The notes under the pieces: model-generated | The model's input: only the letters and a program-made list of their open reading frames with translations | What the model was told of the DNA's origin: nothing | Database searches by the model: none | Shown here: positions 34,465 to 43,372 of the stretch, one piece after another | How the letters are laid out: each line of letters begins with the position of its first letter | How positions within the stretch are numbered: position 1 is the first letter of the stretch | Translations under genes and position numbers: made by a program | From: Denitratimonas yunnanensis (SeqCode) | GTDB lineage: Bacteria > Pseudomonadota > Gammaproteobacteria > Xanthomonadales > Xanthomonadaceae | DNA: 64,000 nucleotides | Reading direction: 5' to 3' | Assembly (NCBI GenBank): GCA_026410415.1 | Contig: JAPMLR010000004.1 | Coordinates: 154,831 to 218,830, forward strand

Positions 34465-35127
34465 ATGCATCCGGTGAGGCTGGACACGCCCAGCGGGCTG
34501 ATTGGCGGCTACCGGGCCGATCCCCACAACGAGCCACGCGGTGGCATCGTCGTGGTGCAGGAGATCTTCGGAGTGAATCGCCACATCCGGTCGGTGGTCG
34601 ACCGTTTCGCTGCACATGGCTTCATCGCGATCGCACCGTGCCTGTTCGACCACTTCGGGGCGGGGATCGAGCTGGACTACGATGAAGCCGGCATCGCCAA
34701 CGGTCGCGAACGGGTCGCCGAGTTGGGTTTCGACCGGGCAGTGGTGGATGTGGAGGCGGCGGCGAAGTCGCTTTCGGGCAGTGTGGACAAGGTGGGCGTG
34801 GTGGGTTACTGCTGGGGCGGCACCATCGCCTTCCTGGCGAATACCCGGCTTGGGTTGCCGGCGGCGAGTTACTACGGCGGGCGGACCGTGCCATTCCTGC
34901 ACGAGCGCCCGCGTGCGCCGCTGATGCTGCATTTCGGGGAGCGCGATCCGCTGATTCCGCCCGAGCACATTCAGGCGCATCGTGATGCGCTCGCCGGCGC
35001 GCACATCCACGTCTACGATGCCGGTCACGGCTTCAATTGCGATCAACGCGCCGATTACGACGAAAGCGCGGCGCAGGAAGCGTTCCAGCGCACCTTGCGA
35101 TTCTTCGAGAAGGTGCTGCATCCATGA
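34465..35127 (+). CDS. Dienelactone hydrolase family protein
   Basis: A 220-residue alpha/beta hydrolase. The Cys-His-Asp triad typical of dienelactone hydrolase is visible: nucleophile Cys in VGYCWGGTIA, Asp in FGERDPLIPP and His in YDAGHGFNCD. VVVQEIFGVNRHIR near the N-terminus is the family oxyanion/glutamate motif. Start ATG 34465 has GAGGAG at 34453-34458. Although named for chloroaromatic degradation, most homologues have unknown ester or lactone substrates, and no catabolic genes flank it. The stop overlaps the HIT gene by four bases. Confidence 0.9.
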   Translation: MHPVRLDTPSGLIGGYRADPHNEPRGGIVVVQEIFGVNRHIRSVVDRFAAHGFIAIAPCLFDHFGAGIELDYDEAGIANGRERVAELGFDRAVVDVEAAAKSLSGSVDKVGVVGYCWGGTIAFLANTRLGLPAASYYGGRTVPFLHERPRAPLMLHFGERDPLIPPEHIQAHRDALAGAHIHVYDAGHGFNCDQRADYDESAAQEAFQRTLRFFEKVLHP

Positions 35128-35561
35128 GCGGGACGGACTTCGAACTGCATCCGCGTCTGGCAGCCGATACTGCAACGGTATGCGATCTTGGGCTCAGCCG
35201 CGTCCTTCTGATGGATGACATCACATGGCCTTGGTTGATCCTGGTGCCGCGCCGCACCAGCCTGCGGGAACTGGTCGATCTGCCACGTCCGGATCGACAC
35301 CGGCTCGACGATGAAGTCGCGTTGGCCTCGCATGTCCTGTTGTCGCTGTATCGCCCGGACAAGCTCAATGTCGCTGCTCTGGGCAATGTGGTCGAGCAAT
35401 TGCATGTGCATGTGATCGCACGGCATGTCGGCGATCCGGCATGGCCGGCGCCGGTATGGGGACGCCAGCCGCCGCGAACCCATGCCCCGGACCTGCGTGC
35501 GGAACGCGTGAAGGCATTGCGCTCGGCGTTTGCCGCATTGGCGGAAGCACCGTCACGCTGA
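35124..35561 (+). CDS. HIT-domain protein
   Basis: A 145-residue histidine-triad nucleotide hydrolase/transferase relative. The catalytic HxHxxxH appears as EQLHVHVIARH, preceded by ALGNVVEQLH. The N-terminal core is ILVPRRTSLRELVDL. The ATG at 35124 overlaps the hydrolase stop (ATGA), so the two are coupled. Members bind nucleoside phosphates such as AMP-lysine or dinucleoside polyphosphates; the precise substrate is unknown. A bidirectional terminator follows about 85 bp downstream. Confidence 0.88.
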   Translation: MSGTDFELHPRLAADTATVCDLGLSRVLLMDDITWPWLILVPRRTSLRELVDLPRPDRHRLDDEVALASHVLLSLYRPDKLNVAALGNVVEQLHVHVIARHVGDPAWPAPVWGRQPPRTHAPDLRAERVKALRSAFAALAEAPSR

Positions 35562-35644
35562 TGTCACGCGCTCATGTGATCGTGCACCACGGTTGCGTTG
35601 CACGCGCGCCACTCTCCATGTCCGGATGCTGAAAAACCGGGTTT

Positions 35645-35675
35645 CGGCCATCCCGTTGCGGGATGGCCGCTTTTT
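35645..35675. terminator. Bidirectional Rho-independent terminator (HIT / recN)
   Basis: A perfect 11-bp stem CGGCCATCCCG/CGGGATGGCCG with a TTG loop. On the plus strand it is followed by CTTTTT; on the minus strand by GAAACCCGGTTTTT. It lies between the convergent HIT and recN genes and touches the recN stop codon, so it serves both transcripts. Confidence 0.85.
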
Positions 35676-37330
35676 CATCCGCGCTGGGCGTATTCGAGCA
35701 TCTGCCGTGCATGCACCCGTGTGGCCTCGGTGATTTCAACACCGCCCAGCATGCGCGCCAGTTCGTCGGTGCGGGCCTGCGCGTCCAGGATGTCGATGCG
35801 GCTGCGCGTGCCGTCGCCATCGTCGCTCTTGCTCACGTGCAGATGGTGGTGGCCTTGTGCGGCGACTTGCGGCAGATGGGTGACACACAGCACTTGGCGA
35901 TCTTTGCCCAGTTCGCGCAATTTCTGTCCCACGACTTCGGCCACGGCGCCGCCGATGCCTGTGTCCACTTCATCGAACACCAGCGTTGGCACCGAGTCCA
36001 ATCCCATCGCGGCGACCTCGATGGCCAGGCTGATGCGCGAGAGCTCGCCGCCTGAGGCGACCTTGCGCAGTGCGCGTGGCGGCTGGCCGGCGTTGGCGGC
36101 GACGAGAAACTCGGTGCGTTCGGCACCGTCGGGGTGTGGCTCGTTGCTGCCGTGGGGTTCCAGTGAGGCGAGGAAGCGTCCGCCTTCCATGCCGAGTTCG
36201 TCCATCAGCGCGCTGATGGCATGGGACAGCGTTACCGCGCTGCGCTGGCGCGTGGCACTGACACGCTGGCTGGCCGATTTCCAGCGCTTGGCGGCGGCAT
36301 CGCGTGCATGGCGCAGGGCCTCCAGGCGGGCGTCGCTGTCGCCCAGTTCGTCGAGTTCCTTCTGCAACTGGTCGCAACGCTGGGCCAGTTCATTCGGTAC
36401 GACACGGTGCTTTCGCGCCAGATCGTGCAGGCGGGTCAGGCGGTTCTCCAGGTCGTGGAGGCGCTCGGGATCGAGTTCGAAACCATCGCGCAGGCGTTCC
36501 AGCGCGGTGGCGGCTTCGTCGATCTGGATCTGAGCGCCGTCGAGCAGGGCATCCACGTCGGACAAGGCGGGTTCGTGTTCGGAGAGACGCGCCAATTCCT
36601 GCCGCAGTCGGCGAAGCAGGCCGGGTAGATCGGATTCGAGCGCCGTGCCGATGCGTGCGCAACCTTCGAGAAGGTCGGTGGCGTGGCTCTGGCGGCGATG
36701 TTCGGAAATGAGGCTCTCGATGGCTTCGGGAGCGAGGTTTTCCGCCATCAGTTCATCCAGTTGATGGGAAAGATACTGGCGCCGCTCGTGGGTGTCGCCA
36801 CGCTGCTCGATCGCCGCGATGGCCTGGCTCGCGCGCTGCCAGTCGCGCGCGCTCTCGCGCATCGTGGCCAGATCGTCCGGGTGCTGCGCGAAGCCATCCA
36901 GCAACGCGAGCTGATGGCGTCGGTCGAGCAGTGCCTGATGTTCGTGCTGGCCGTGGATCTCCACCAGCATCGCACCGAGTTCGGCGAGTTGCGCGAGCGT
37001 GGCCGGGCGGCCGTTGATCCATGCGCGCGAACCGCCATCGGCACGAATCACGCGCCGCAGCTGACATTCGCCGTCCTCGTCCAGTGCCGCCTCGCCAAGC
37101 CACTCCGAAGCGCTGGCCGGTGGCACGAAGCGCGCGACGAGCTCGGCACGCTCGGCGCCGTGGCGCACCGCGCCGGCATCGGCGCGTGCGCCGGTCAGCA
37201 GCATCAGCGCATCGACCAGCAACGACTTGCCGGCGCCGGTTTCGCCGGATACCACGGTCAGCCCGTTGGCGGGCGTGAACTCCACTTCGCGGATGATCGC
37301 GAAATCCTTGACGTACAGGGAAACCAGCAT
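35675..37330 (-). CDS. recN: DNA repair protein RecN
   Basis: A 551-residue SMC-like ATPase used in double-strand break repair. The Walker A is TVVSGETGAGKSLLVDAL near residue 28. The signature motif is VASGGELSRISLAIE and the Walker B TLVFDEVDTGIGG is in the C-terminal half, separated by coiled-coil helices. The final block CVTHLPQVAAQGHHHL is characteristic of RecN. ATG 37330 gives the conserved start MLVSLYVKDFAIIREVE; the longer frame upstream is shadow. It is divergent from hrcA, as in xanthomonads. No clear LexA box was found by eye in the short divergent region. Confidence 0.95.
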   Translation of the reverse strand: MLVSLYVKDFAIIREVEFTPANGLTVVSGETGAGKSLLVDALMLLTGARADAGAVRHGAERAELVARFVPPASASEWLGEAALDEDGECQLRRVIRADGGSRAWINGRPATLAQLAELGAMLVEIHGQHEHQALLDRRHQLALLDGFAQHPDDLATMRESARDWQRASQAIAAIEQRGDTHERRQYLSHQLDELMAENLAPEAIESLISEHRRQSHATDLLEGCARIGTALESDLPGLLRRLRQELARLSEHEPALSDVDALLDGAQIQIDEAATALERLRDGFELDPERLHDLENRLTRLHDLARKHRVVPNELAQRCDQLQKELDELGDSDARLEALRHARDAAAKRWKSASQRVSATRQRSAVTLSHAISALMDELGMEGGRFLASLEPHGSNEPHPDGAERTEFLVAANAGQPPRALRKVASGGELSRISLAIEVAAMGLDSVPTLVFDEVDTGIGGAVAEVVGQKLRELGKDRQVLCVTHLPQVAAQGHHHLHVSKSDDGDGTRSRIDILDAQARTDELARMLGGVEITEATRVHARQMLEYAQRG

Positions 37331-37469
37331 CGGGGCAAGGTCGTGATAGGGCGCGGCAGTCGGGCGCGCGGCGGGCTGCACGCTAGCATGATGCGGCACC
37401 GTCGCCAACGCTTGTTACCACGTCGTGGCGCCCACACTTCAACACGGAATTCTTTTACGATCCCCCTTC

Positions 37470-38507
37470 GTGAACGTCACCCTCGATCCCCGCGCCCGCC
37501 ATCTGCTTCAGGCTCTGATCTCGCAGTACATCCGCGACGGCGTGCCTGTGGGGTCGCGCACGCTCTCGCGCAGCGCCGGCCTGGATGTGTCGCCGGCGAC
37601 TATCCGCAATGTCATGGCCGATCTGGAAGATATCGGGTTGGTCGCTACGCCACATACGTCGGCGGGACGCGTTCCCACGGCGCAGGGCTATCGCTTGTTC
37701 GTGGACAGCCTGCTTCAGGTGGAGCCGCTGGGCGAGGAGCAGATGGCCCGGATCGGGCAGCGCCTGTCCCCGCAGCTGGGCACTCAGGGGTTGATCAGCA
37801 ATGTTTCCGAGGTGCTGTCGGCGATGACGCATTTCGTCGGTTTGGTGACGGTGCCGCGGCGGGACCAGTTCGCGCTTCGGCACATCGATTTCGTGGGATT
37901 GGATGCCAATCGTGTCCTGGTGATCCTGGTGTTCACCGACAACGAGGTGCAGAACCGCATCGTGCATACCCGCCGGGCCTACTCGGCCTCCGAACTGGAA
38001 CAGACGGCCAACTACCTCAATCAGCAATTCGCCGGATTGCCGCTGCCGTCGATCCGGGAGCGCCTGGTGGCGGAACTGAGGGAAACCCGGCGTCAGCTGG
38101 ATCGCATGATGGAAGTGGCTGCGGACATGGCCGAAGGTGCCTTCGTTCCGGCCAACGAGGATGACGTTCTGGTCGCCGGACAGACCCATCTCATGGGGGT
38201 GCAAGACCTCTCGGATCTGGATCGCCTTCGCGAGCTGTTCGAGACGTTTTCACGCAAGACTGAACTGCTGCAGTTGCTCGAGGGCTGTGCGCACGCACGC
38301 GGCGTGCGTCTTTTCATTGGCGAAGAAAGCGGCGTGGCGCCGCTCGGGCAGTGCAGCGTGGTTACCGCACCCTATATGGCCGATGGGCGAGTGCTCGGTG
38401 TTCTAGGGGTCATTGGGCCCACCCGCATGGCTTACGAGCGGGTGATTCCCATGGTGCAGGCCACCGCCAATGTGCTCGGCGCAGCGTTGAGCCGGGCAGG
38501 GCAGTAA
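37470..38507 (+). CDS. hrcA: Heat-inducible transcription repressor HrcA
   Basis: A 345-residue repressor of heat-shock genes that binds the CIRCE operator. The N-terminal winged helix shows LISQYIRDGVPVGSRTLSR and SPATIRNVMADLEDIGL. The GAF-like dimerisation core and the C-terminal GVLGVIGPTRMAYERVIPMV are characteristic. The start is uncertain: GTG 37470 gives a conventional length and GTG 37425 adds 15 residues; neither has a good Shine-Dalgarno. In relatives hrcA leads a grpE-dnaK-dnaJ operon, but here the next gene is on the other strand. No CIRCE (TTAGCACTC-N9-GAGTGCTAA) is visible upstream. Confidence 0.93.
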   Translation: MNVTLDPRARHLLQALISQYIRDGVPVGSRTLSRSAGLDVSPATIRNVMADLEDIGLVATPHTSAGRVPTAQGYRLFVDSLLQVEPLGEEQMARIGQRLSPQLGTQGLISNVSEVLSAMTHFVGLVTVPRRDQFALRHIDFVGLDANRVLVILVFTDNEVQNRIVHTRRAYSASELEQTANYLNQQFAGLPLPSIRERLVAELRETRRQLDRMMEVAADMAEGAFVPANEDDVLVAGQTHLMGVQDLSDLDRLRELFETFSRKTELLQLLEGCAHARGVRLFIGEESGVAPLGQCSVVTAPYMADGRVLGVLGVIGPTRMAYERVIPMVQATANVLGAALSRAGQ

Positions 38508-38534
38508 CGCTGCGAAACGCCGATCAGCCGGTAA

Positions 38535-39359
38535 TCAGTGTTTGAGGATCAACACGGACAGGTTGCCCCGAATCAGCGGGTTGGTACCGGACACATTCAC
38601 ATCGGAGGTTCCGCCGCCATCCTTGGCACGAACCTGAATGGTGTGCGTGCCGGGAGCAAGTTCGAATACGCCGGAAAGTGACCACTGAGAAATGATCTGT
38701 CCTAAAGCCGGCGTGTTGGAGACGACGACTTGGCGCTGGATCGTGCTGGCACTGCCGTCGAGGAAAATCGCGATGTCCGCCACACCGTAGGTTGTTCCAT
38801 TGCTGGCGTTCTGGAGGCCGCCGTCGGTCGACACGAACACTTTCGCATTGGTCGGTACGGATATGGTTTGTGTCAGGCCCGGTATCAACGTGTACGAGTT
38901 AGTTGCCGCAGTCAATACGAGTTGGCCGGTGCTCAGGACCGTGTTCCCGAATTGTCCGGTGGTTCCTGCCGGCCCCGTGGGGCCCGGGTTGCCCGACAGT
39001 GCGTACAACGCCACCGGAGAGGACGTGACAGGTTGTCGCGGCAACAGTGGCGTGCCGTTGGCAACGACTTCGATCCAGCGCTGCTCGGTGCCAAATACCT
39101 GACCGAAATCGATTTGCACGGTGAAGATTCCGTCTTGCACGGGGACGTCGTCCTGCGTCACCGCTGCGGCGATCGCATTTCCGGCGACCGGTGCATCCCA
39201 CAAGCGGAACTCCAGGTCCACCAAGCCAGAAAAGGGGACGCCTTGATGTTTGAGTTCACCCTGATAGGTGAAGCCGGTGGTTTGCGGCGCGGCTTGCAAC
39301 GGTGCGGTGCCGCTGGACAACAAGGCGAGGGCAGCGGCGACTAGCAAAGGTTTGAACAT
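38535..39359 (-). CDS. Secreted protein of unknown function with collagen-like linker
   Basis: A 274-residue exported protein. The signal peptide is MFKPLLVAAALALLSSGTAP with a predicted cut after LQA. The mature N-terminus FTYQGELKHQGVPFSGLVDLEF has the look of a family of secreted bacterial proteins whose first domain folds as a small beta unit. A short collagen-like segment (GNPGPTGPAGTTG) near the middle leads to a beta-rich C-terminal domain (VFELAPGTHTIQVRAKDGGG) resembling a jelly-roll or TNF-like head. The function is unknown. It follows the 107-residue secreted protein by 90 bp in the same direction. Confidence 0.7.
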   Translation of the reverse strand: MFKPLLVAAALALLSSGTAPLQAAPQTTGFTYQGELKHQGVPFSGLVDLEFRLWDAPVAGNAIAAAVTQDDVPVQDGIFTVQIDFGQVFGTEQRWIEVVANGTPLLPRQPVTSSPVALYALSGNPGPTGPAGTTGQFGNTVLSTGQLVLTAATNSYTLIPGLTQTISVPTNAKVFVSTDGGLQNASNGTTYGVADIAIFLDGSASTIQRQVVVSNTPALGQIISQWSLSGVFELAPGTHTIQVRAKDGGGTSDVNVSGTNPLIRGNLSVLILKH

Positions 39360-39449
39360 GAAACGTCTCGTGTGTCAGTTAGCGCGGGAGGTATTGATCT
39401 ACCGAATGGTCATGGACGATGCCAATGGAATCCTGAGTGTCTGCGGTGG

Positions 39450-39773
39450 CTACTGGTCGGCCTCGAATCCGTCGCGAAAGAGGCAATCGATCTGCTCGCC
39501 ACAGCTGGAATGGGCGGCGCTACGTGACTGCCCCGCCCAGAAGCCACCAACCAACTCGAACGACGATCCTTCACAGGCGCCGGGAGATGCACCATCCTCC
39601 GAGCACAACGGTGCCGCTGCAGCGTCGGCTTGGCCGAGGGTTCCGGTCGACGACCACGCGCCCCCTTCCGAATAGCCACCACCGCTCGAGATGACGAGTC
39701 GAGTCAATTCGAATTCTGCAAACGATGAGGTGGACATGACGAGTCCACACATCGCGAGGCCCCATGCGCTCAC
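39450..39773 (-). CDS. Small secreted protein ending in FRDGFEADQ
   Basis: A 107-residue protein starting at GTG 39773, with AGGAAG six or seven bases upstream. The signal peptide SAWGLAMCGLVMSTSSFA is followed by the repeat-like block ELTRLVISSGGGYSEGG, AWSSTGTLGQADA and FELVGGFWAG. This pattern (DGGG...SGG...GTIGQ...GGFW) is widespread in secreted proteins of Planctomycetes and some proteobacteria. The C-terminus CLFRDGFEADQ has the F-x-DGFE tail that recurs in this genome. Two Cys pairs suggest disulfides. It is the promoter-proximal gene of a two-gene secreted-protein operon. The function is unknown. Confidence 0.68.
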   Translation of the reverse strand: MSAWGLAMCGLVMSTSSFAEFELTRLVISSGGGYSEGGAWSSTGTLGQADAAAAPLCSEDGASPGACEGSSFELVGGFWAGQSRSAAHSSCGEQIDCLFRDGFEADQ

Positions 39774-39915
39774 GTACGACTTCCTGCGAAGTGAAGCTCG
39801 TGACTATTATAGAGGGCGATGAAAAATTCCAGACTCCCGGAACAAAAAATGGAAGTCGATTCGCCGATGATCAGATCAGGTGGATCGAGATGCGCTGTCC
39901 TTCCCTCGATGCGCG

Positions 39916-39946
39916 CAAAAAAAACGGGCCCGTGGTGCGGACCCGT
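39916..39946 (-). terminator. Rho-independent terminator of the catalase gene
   Basis: On the minus strand a 9-bp stem ACGGGTCCG/CGGGCCCGT with a five-base loop (39924-39932 and 39938-39946) is followed by eight T residues. It lies about 50 bp after the katA stop. Confidence 0.9.
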
Positions 39947-39997
39947 TTTGATACCTGCGATGTGCCTTCCCAACACCGAAGGGAAGGCGTTGCAACA

Positions 39998-41488
39998 TCA
40001 CTCGCCGGCGAATGCTCCCAGCTTGCGCAACGCCGCCTCTACGCCGGCACCGTAGGCTGGATCGGCTTTGCGACAGTTTTCGACGTGGCGGCGCTTGATG
40101 AAGTCCGGGGCATCGCCCATGGCTCGTGCGGTGTTGTCGAACAGCAGCTGCTGCTTGTCCGGGGTCATCAGCCGGAACAGGTCGCCGGGCTGCTTGTAGT
40201 AGTCGGCGTCGTCTTCGCGGAAGTTGAACCAGTCGGCCACGTTGCCGCTGATCTTCAGCGGCGGCTCACGGAACTGCGGCTGCTCCTGCCACTGGTTGAA
40301 GCTGTTGGGCTCGTAGTGCGGCAGGCGGCCGTAGTTGCCATCGGCGCGGCCGACGCCGTCGCGGTGGTTGCTGTTGACCGGGCAGCGCGCGGCGTTGACC
40401 GGGATCTGGTGGTAGTTCACGCCCAGCCGGTAGCGCTGCGCGTCGGCGTAGTTGAACAGGCGCGCCTGCAGCATCTTGTCCGGCGAAGGAGCAATACCCG
40501 GCACCAGGTTGGACGGCGCGAAGGCGCTCTGCTCGACGTCAGCGTGGAAATTCTCCGGATTGCGGTTGAGCTCGAACTCGCCGACCTCGATCAGCGGGTA
40601 ATCGCCCTTGGGCCATACCTTGGTCAGGTCGAAGGGGTGGTACGGCACCTTCTCGGCGTCGGTTTCCGGCATGACCTGGATGTACATCGTCCACTTCGGG
40701 AAATCGCCGCGTTCGATGGCCTCGTACAGGTCGCGCTGGTGGCTCTCGCGATCATTGCCGACGATCCCGGCCGCCTCGGCATCGGACAGGTTCTTGATGC
40801 CCTGCTGGGTGCGGAAGTGGAACTTCACCCAGAAGCGCTCACCCTGCGCATTCCAGAAGCTGTAGGTGTGCGAGCCGAAGCCGTGCATGTGGCGATAGCT
40901 TGCGGGGATGCCGCGGTCGCTCATCACGATCGTGACCTGGTGCAGTGCTTCGGGCAGCAGGGTCCACCAGTCCCAGTTGTTGGTGGCCGAGCGCAGGTTG
41001 GTGCGCGGGTCGCGCTTCACCGCCTTGTTGAGGTCGGGGAACTTGCGCGGATCGCGGATGAAGAACACCGGGGTGTTGTTGCCCACCATGTCCCAGTTGC
41101 CTTCCTCGGTGTAGAACTTCAGCGCGAAGCCGCGGATGTCGCGCTCGGCATCGGCCGCGCCGCGCTCGCCGGCCACGGTGGTGAAGCGGGCGAACATCTC
41201 GGTCTTCTTGCCGACCTGGGAGAAGATCGCCGCGCGGGTGTATTTCGTGATGTCGTGGGTCACGGTGAAGGTGCCGAAGGCGCCGGAGCCCTTGGCGTGC
41301 ATGCGCCGCTCCGGGATCACCTCGCGCACGAAGTTGGCCAGCTTCTCGTTGAGCCACACGTCCTGCGACAGCAGCGGGCCGCGCGGGCCGGCGGTCAGGC
41401 TGTTCTGGTTGTCCGGCACAGGGGCGCCGAACTGGGTGGTCAAATGGGTGACCGGGCACTTCTTGTCGGTATCGCTGGGGTGGCTCAT
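39998..41488 (-). CDS. katA: Monofunctional heme catalase (clade 3)
   Basis: A 496-residue catalase that dismutates hydrogen peroxide. The distal His is in [15 protein letters not shown] and the catalytic Asn in [11 protein letters not shown]. The proximal heme Tyr lies in [31 protein letters not shown] and the length are those of small-subunit clade 3 enzymes. No signal peptide, so it is cytoplasmic. A candidate OxyR element lies upstream (41547-41583) and a strong terminator downstream. The ribosome site is GAGG eight bases before the ATG. Cytochrome b561 and two oxidoreductases follow upstream in the same direction. Confidence 0.95.
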   Translation of the reverse strand: MSHPSDTDKKCPVTHLTTQFGAPVPDNQNSLTAGPRGPLLSQDVWLNEKLANFVREVIPERRMHAKGSGAFGTFTVTHDITKYTRAAIFSQVGKKTEMFARFTTVAGERGAADAERDIRGFALKFYTEEGNWDMVGNNTPVFFIRDPRKFPDLNKAVKRDPRTNLRSATNNWDWWTLLPEALHQVTIVMSDRGIPASYRHMHGFGSHTYSFWNAQGERFWVKFHFRTQQGIKNLSDAEAAGIVGNDRESHQRDLYEAIERGDFPKWTMYIQVMPETDAEKVPYHPFDLTKVWPKGDYPLIEVGEFELNRNPENFHADVEQSAFAPSNLVPGIAPSPDKMLQARLFNYADAQRYRLGVNYHQIPVNAARCPVNSNHRDGVGRADGNYGRLPHYEPNSFNQWQEQPQFREPPLKISGNVADWFNFREDDADYYKQPGDLFRLMTPDKQQLLFDNTARAMGDAPDFIKRRHVENCRKADPAYGAGVEAALRKLGAFAGE

Positions 41489-41546
41489 GGCGGCGTCCTC
41501 GCGTTGAAGGGAGATCAGACTATCAGTACGTCGTTGTCATGAGATA

Positions 41547-41583
41547 ATTGATTGATGTTCTCGATTCGATAGCGTGCGCCTAT
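41547..41583. promoter_or_regulatory. Candidate OxyR binding site upstream of katA
   Basis: The tetrad ATTG-N7-TTCT-N7-ATAG-N7-CTAT matches the OxyR consensus (ATAG-N7-CTAT repeated) in 13 of 16 positions. The ATAG-N7-CTAT half at 41569-41583 is perfect. It is centred about 75 bp before the catalase start, the usual place for OxyR activation. This is a visual match only. Confidence 0.4.
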
Positions 41584-41707
41584 GTCTCTGGCGTGCCCGG
41601 CGCCACGCGAGGCACATACGCCCCGCAACCTCGTGCGATGCACTCGGATCGACGGAGACGCGTCGCTTGTCGGACCCGGAACCGGTGCGCGGCGCGCGGT
41701 CGAGCGC

Positions 41708-42238
41708 TCAAAGCATGCGGTGCAGCACGTCGTCCTTCTTGATGAAGTGATGCACCAGGGCCATGCCGACGTGGCCGATGATCATGATCAGCAGCAGCCA
41801 GGCGACGGGTGAATGCAGGCTGCCGCCGAGAGTGGCCAACCAGGGGATTTCCTCGCCGCCCGGTACCAGCGTGATGCCGAACGCGGTCAGCGGATAGCCG
41901 TTGCCGAGCAGGATCGCGATGCCGGTCAGCGGCATCAACACCAGCGCGGCATACAGCAGCACATGCCCGGCGCTGGCAAGGAAGGCCATCAGCGGCGGTG
42001 GCGGCGCTACCGGCCGGTTGCTGCGCTGTCGCAGTGCCCAGACCGCCCGCAGCAGCACCAGCAGCAACAGCAGGCTGCCGACGGAAACATGCCACGGCAC
42101 CAGTGTCTGCCCGATCCAATGCTCGCCTTCGTCGATGCGGTCGAAGAACTTCATCGCCTGCCAGATCACCAGCAGGGCCATGCCCCAATGGAACAGGCGG
42201 GAAACGATGCCGTAGCGTTCGTGCGTGTCGCGGAGCAT
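41708..42238 (-). CDS. Cytochrome b561 family protein
   Basis: A 176-residue four-helix membrane diheme cytochrome. Candidate heme-ligand His residues occur at RLFHWGMALL, PWHVSVGSLL, ASAGHVLLYAAL and IIGHVGMALVHHFIK. ATG 42238 is preceded by AGGAG; the longer frame has no hydrophobic start. Bacterial b561 proteins (CybB-like) move electrons from quinol or superoxide. A position upstream of catalase would suit a role in oxidative stress, but they are 219 bp apart and cotranscription is uncertain. Confidence 0.88.
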   Translation of the reverse strand: MLRDTHERYGIVSRLFHWGMALLVIWQAMKFFDRIDEGEHWIGQTLVPWHVSVGSLLLLLVLLRAVWALRQRSNRPVAPPPPLMAFLASAGHVLLYAALVLMPLTGIAILLGNGYPLTAFGITLVPGGEEIPWLATLGGSLHSPVAWLLLIMIIGHVGMALVHHFIKKDDVLHRML

Positions 42239-42390
42239 GGGATTCTCCTGTGCAGGTGGAACATGCGGGGAGCCGGCGAGGTGGCGAGCGCGGCCTGTGG
42301 ATGGATCAAGGCGCTGCAGCTCGCACAATACCGGCCCACACGCTGATGCGGGAGCTGCGGTGACGACGGGCGCACCGGAGTTCATGCGAA

Positions 42391-43329
42391 TCAGACGCTG
42401 ACTGCGTCCAGTGCCGCGATGGCGGCGTCCGGCAACGAAAGCTGCGCCGCGCCGAGGATGTCATGGAGCTGTTCAAGGCTGGTGGCACTGGCGATCGGCG
42501 CGCTCAAGCCGGGGCGCGCCATCAGCCAGGCCAGCGAGACCTGTGCCGGGGTGGCATCGAGTTCGGCGGCGACCTGGCGCAAGGCATCCAGCAGCCTCAG
42601 CCCGCGCTCGTCGAAATAATTCTTGAGGAAGCCTTCGCGTGCGGCACCCTCCAAATCTTCGACACTGCGGTACTTGCCGGTCAGGAAGCCGCTGGCCAGC
42701 GAGAAATAGCTGACCGCGCCCAGACTCTGTTCCTGCACCATCGCCGCCAGCCCGTCCTCGAAACTGCGGTCGTGAAGGTTGTACGGCGGCTGCACGATCT
42801 CGTAGCGCGGCAGATTCCTGTCGCTGGAAATGGCCAGCGCCTGACGCAGACGATCAATGCTGTGGTTGGACGCGCCCAATGCGCGCACCTTGCCGGCTTC
42901 GACCAGTTTTCCGAACGCGCCCAAGGTTTCATCCAGCGGCGTGTCGGTGTCGTCCAGATGCGCGAAATAGACGTCGATGTGGTCGGTCTTCAGGCGCTTC
43001 AGCGAATCATCGACGGCAGCGGCGATGTTGGCCGCCGACAGGCCCTTGCGCGCCTCCCACATGCCGACCTTGGTCATCAGCACGATGTCGTCGCGGCGGC
43101 CGCGGCTGGCCAGCCAGTTGCCGATCACCGTTTCCGATTCGCCACCGGAAAGTCCCGGCCCCCAGGCCGAATACACATCGGCGGTGTCGATGGCGTTGAA
43201 TCCGCGCTCGACGAAGCGGTCCAGCAGCTTGAAGGACGTGGCTTCATCGGCGGTCCAGCCGAAGACATTGCCGCCGAATACCAGCGGCGCGATGTGAAGG
43301 CCGCTTTGGCCGAGCTGACGCTTGTTCAT
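42391..43329 (-). CDS. Aldo/keto reductase
   Basis: A 312-residue NADPH-dependent (alpha/beta)8 reductase. The catalytic tetrad is visible: Asp and Tyr in NAIDTADVYSAWG, Lys in VLMTKVGMW and His in VYFAHLDD. The cofactor region includes LASGFLTGKYR and LARPG-like residues near the C-terminus. ATG 43329 has GAGG upstream. It resembles the YajO/oxidoreductase AKR11-13 type that reduces diverse aldehydes and ketones. It is in line with the SDR gene (43-bp gap) and both may be controlled by the LysR regulator 2.4 kb away; the substrate is unknown. Confidence 0.9.
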   Translation of the reverse strand: MNKRQLGQSGLHIAPLVFGGNVFGWTADEATSFKLLDRFVERGFNAIDTADVYSAWGPGLSGGESETVIGNWLASRGRRDDIVLMTKVGMWEARKGLSAANIAAAVDDSLKRLKTDHIDVYFAHLDDTDTPLDETLGAFGKLVEAGKVRALGASNHSIDRLRQALAISSDRNLPRYEIVQPPYNLHDRSFEDGLAAMVQEQSLGAVSYFSLASGFLTGKYRSVEDLEGAAREGFLKNYFDERGLRLLDALRQVAAELDATPAQVSLAWLMARPGLSAPIASATSLEQLHDILGAAQLSLPDAAIAALDAVSV

Positions 43330-43372
43330 GGTGAAAACCTCTCGCAGGTGGTGATTGTCGTGGGCCCATGTG

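Noticed and set aside
32879..34477. Plus-strand frame across rimO
   Set aside because: Antisense to a complete RimO with all Fe-S cysteines.
37331..37469. CIRCE operator in the recN-hrcA divergent region
   Set aside because: Searched by eye for TTAGCACTC-N9-GAGTGCTAA; no acceptable match.
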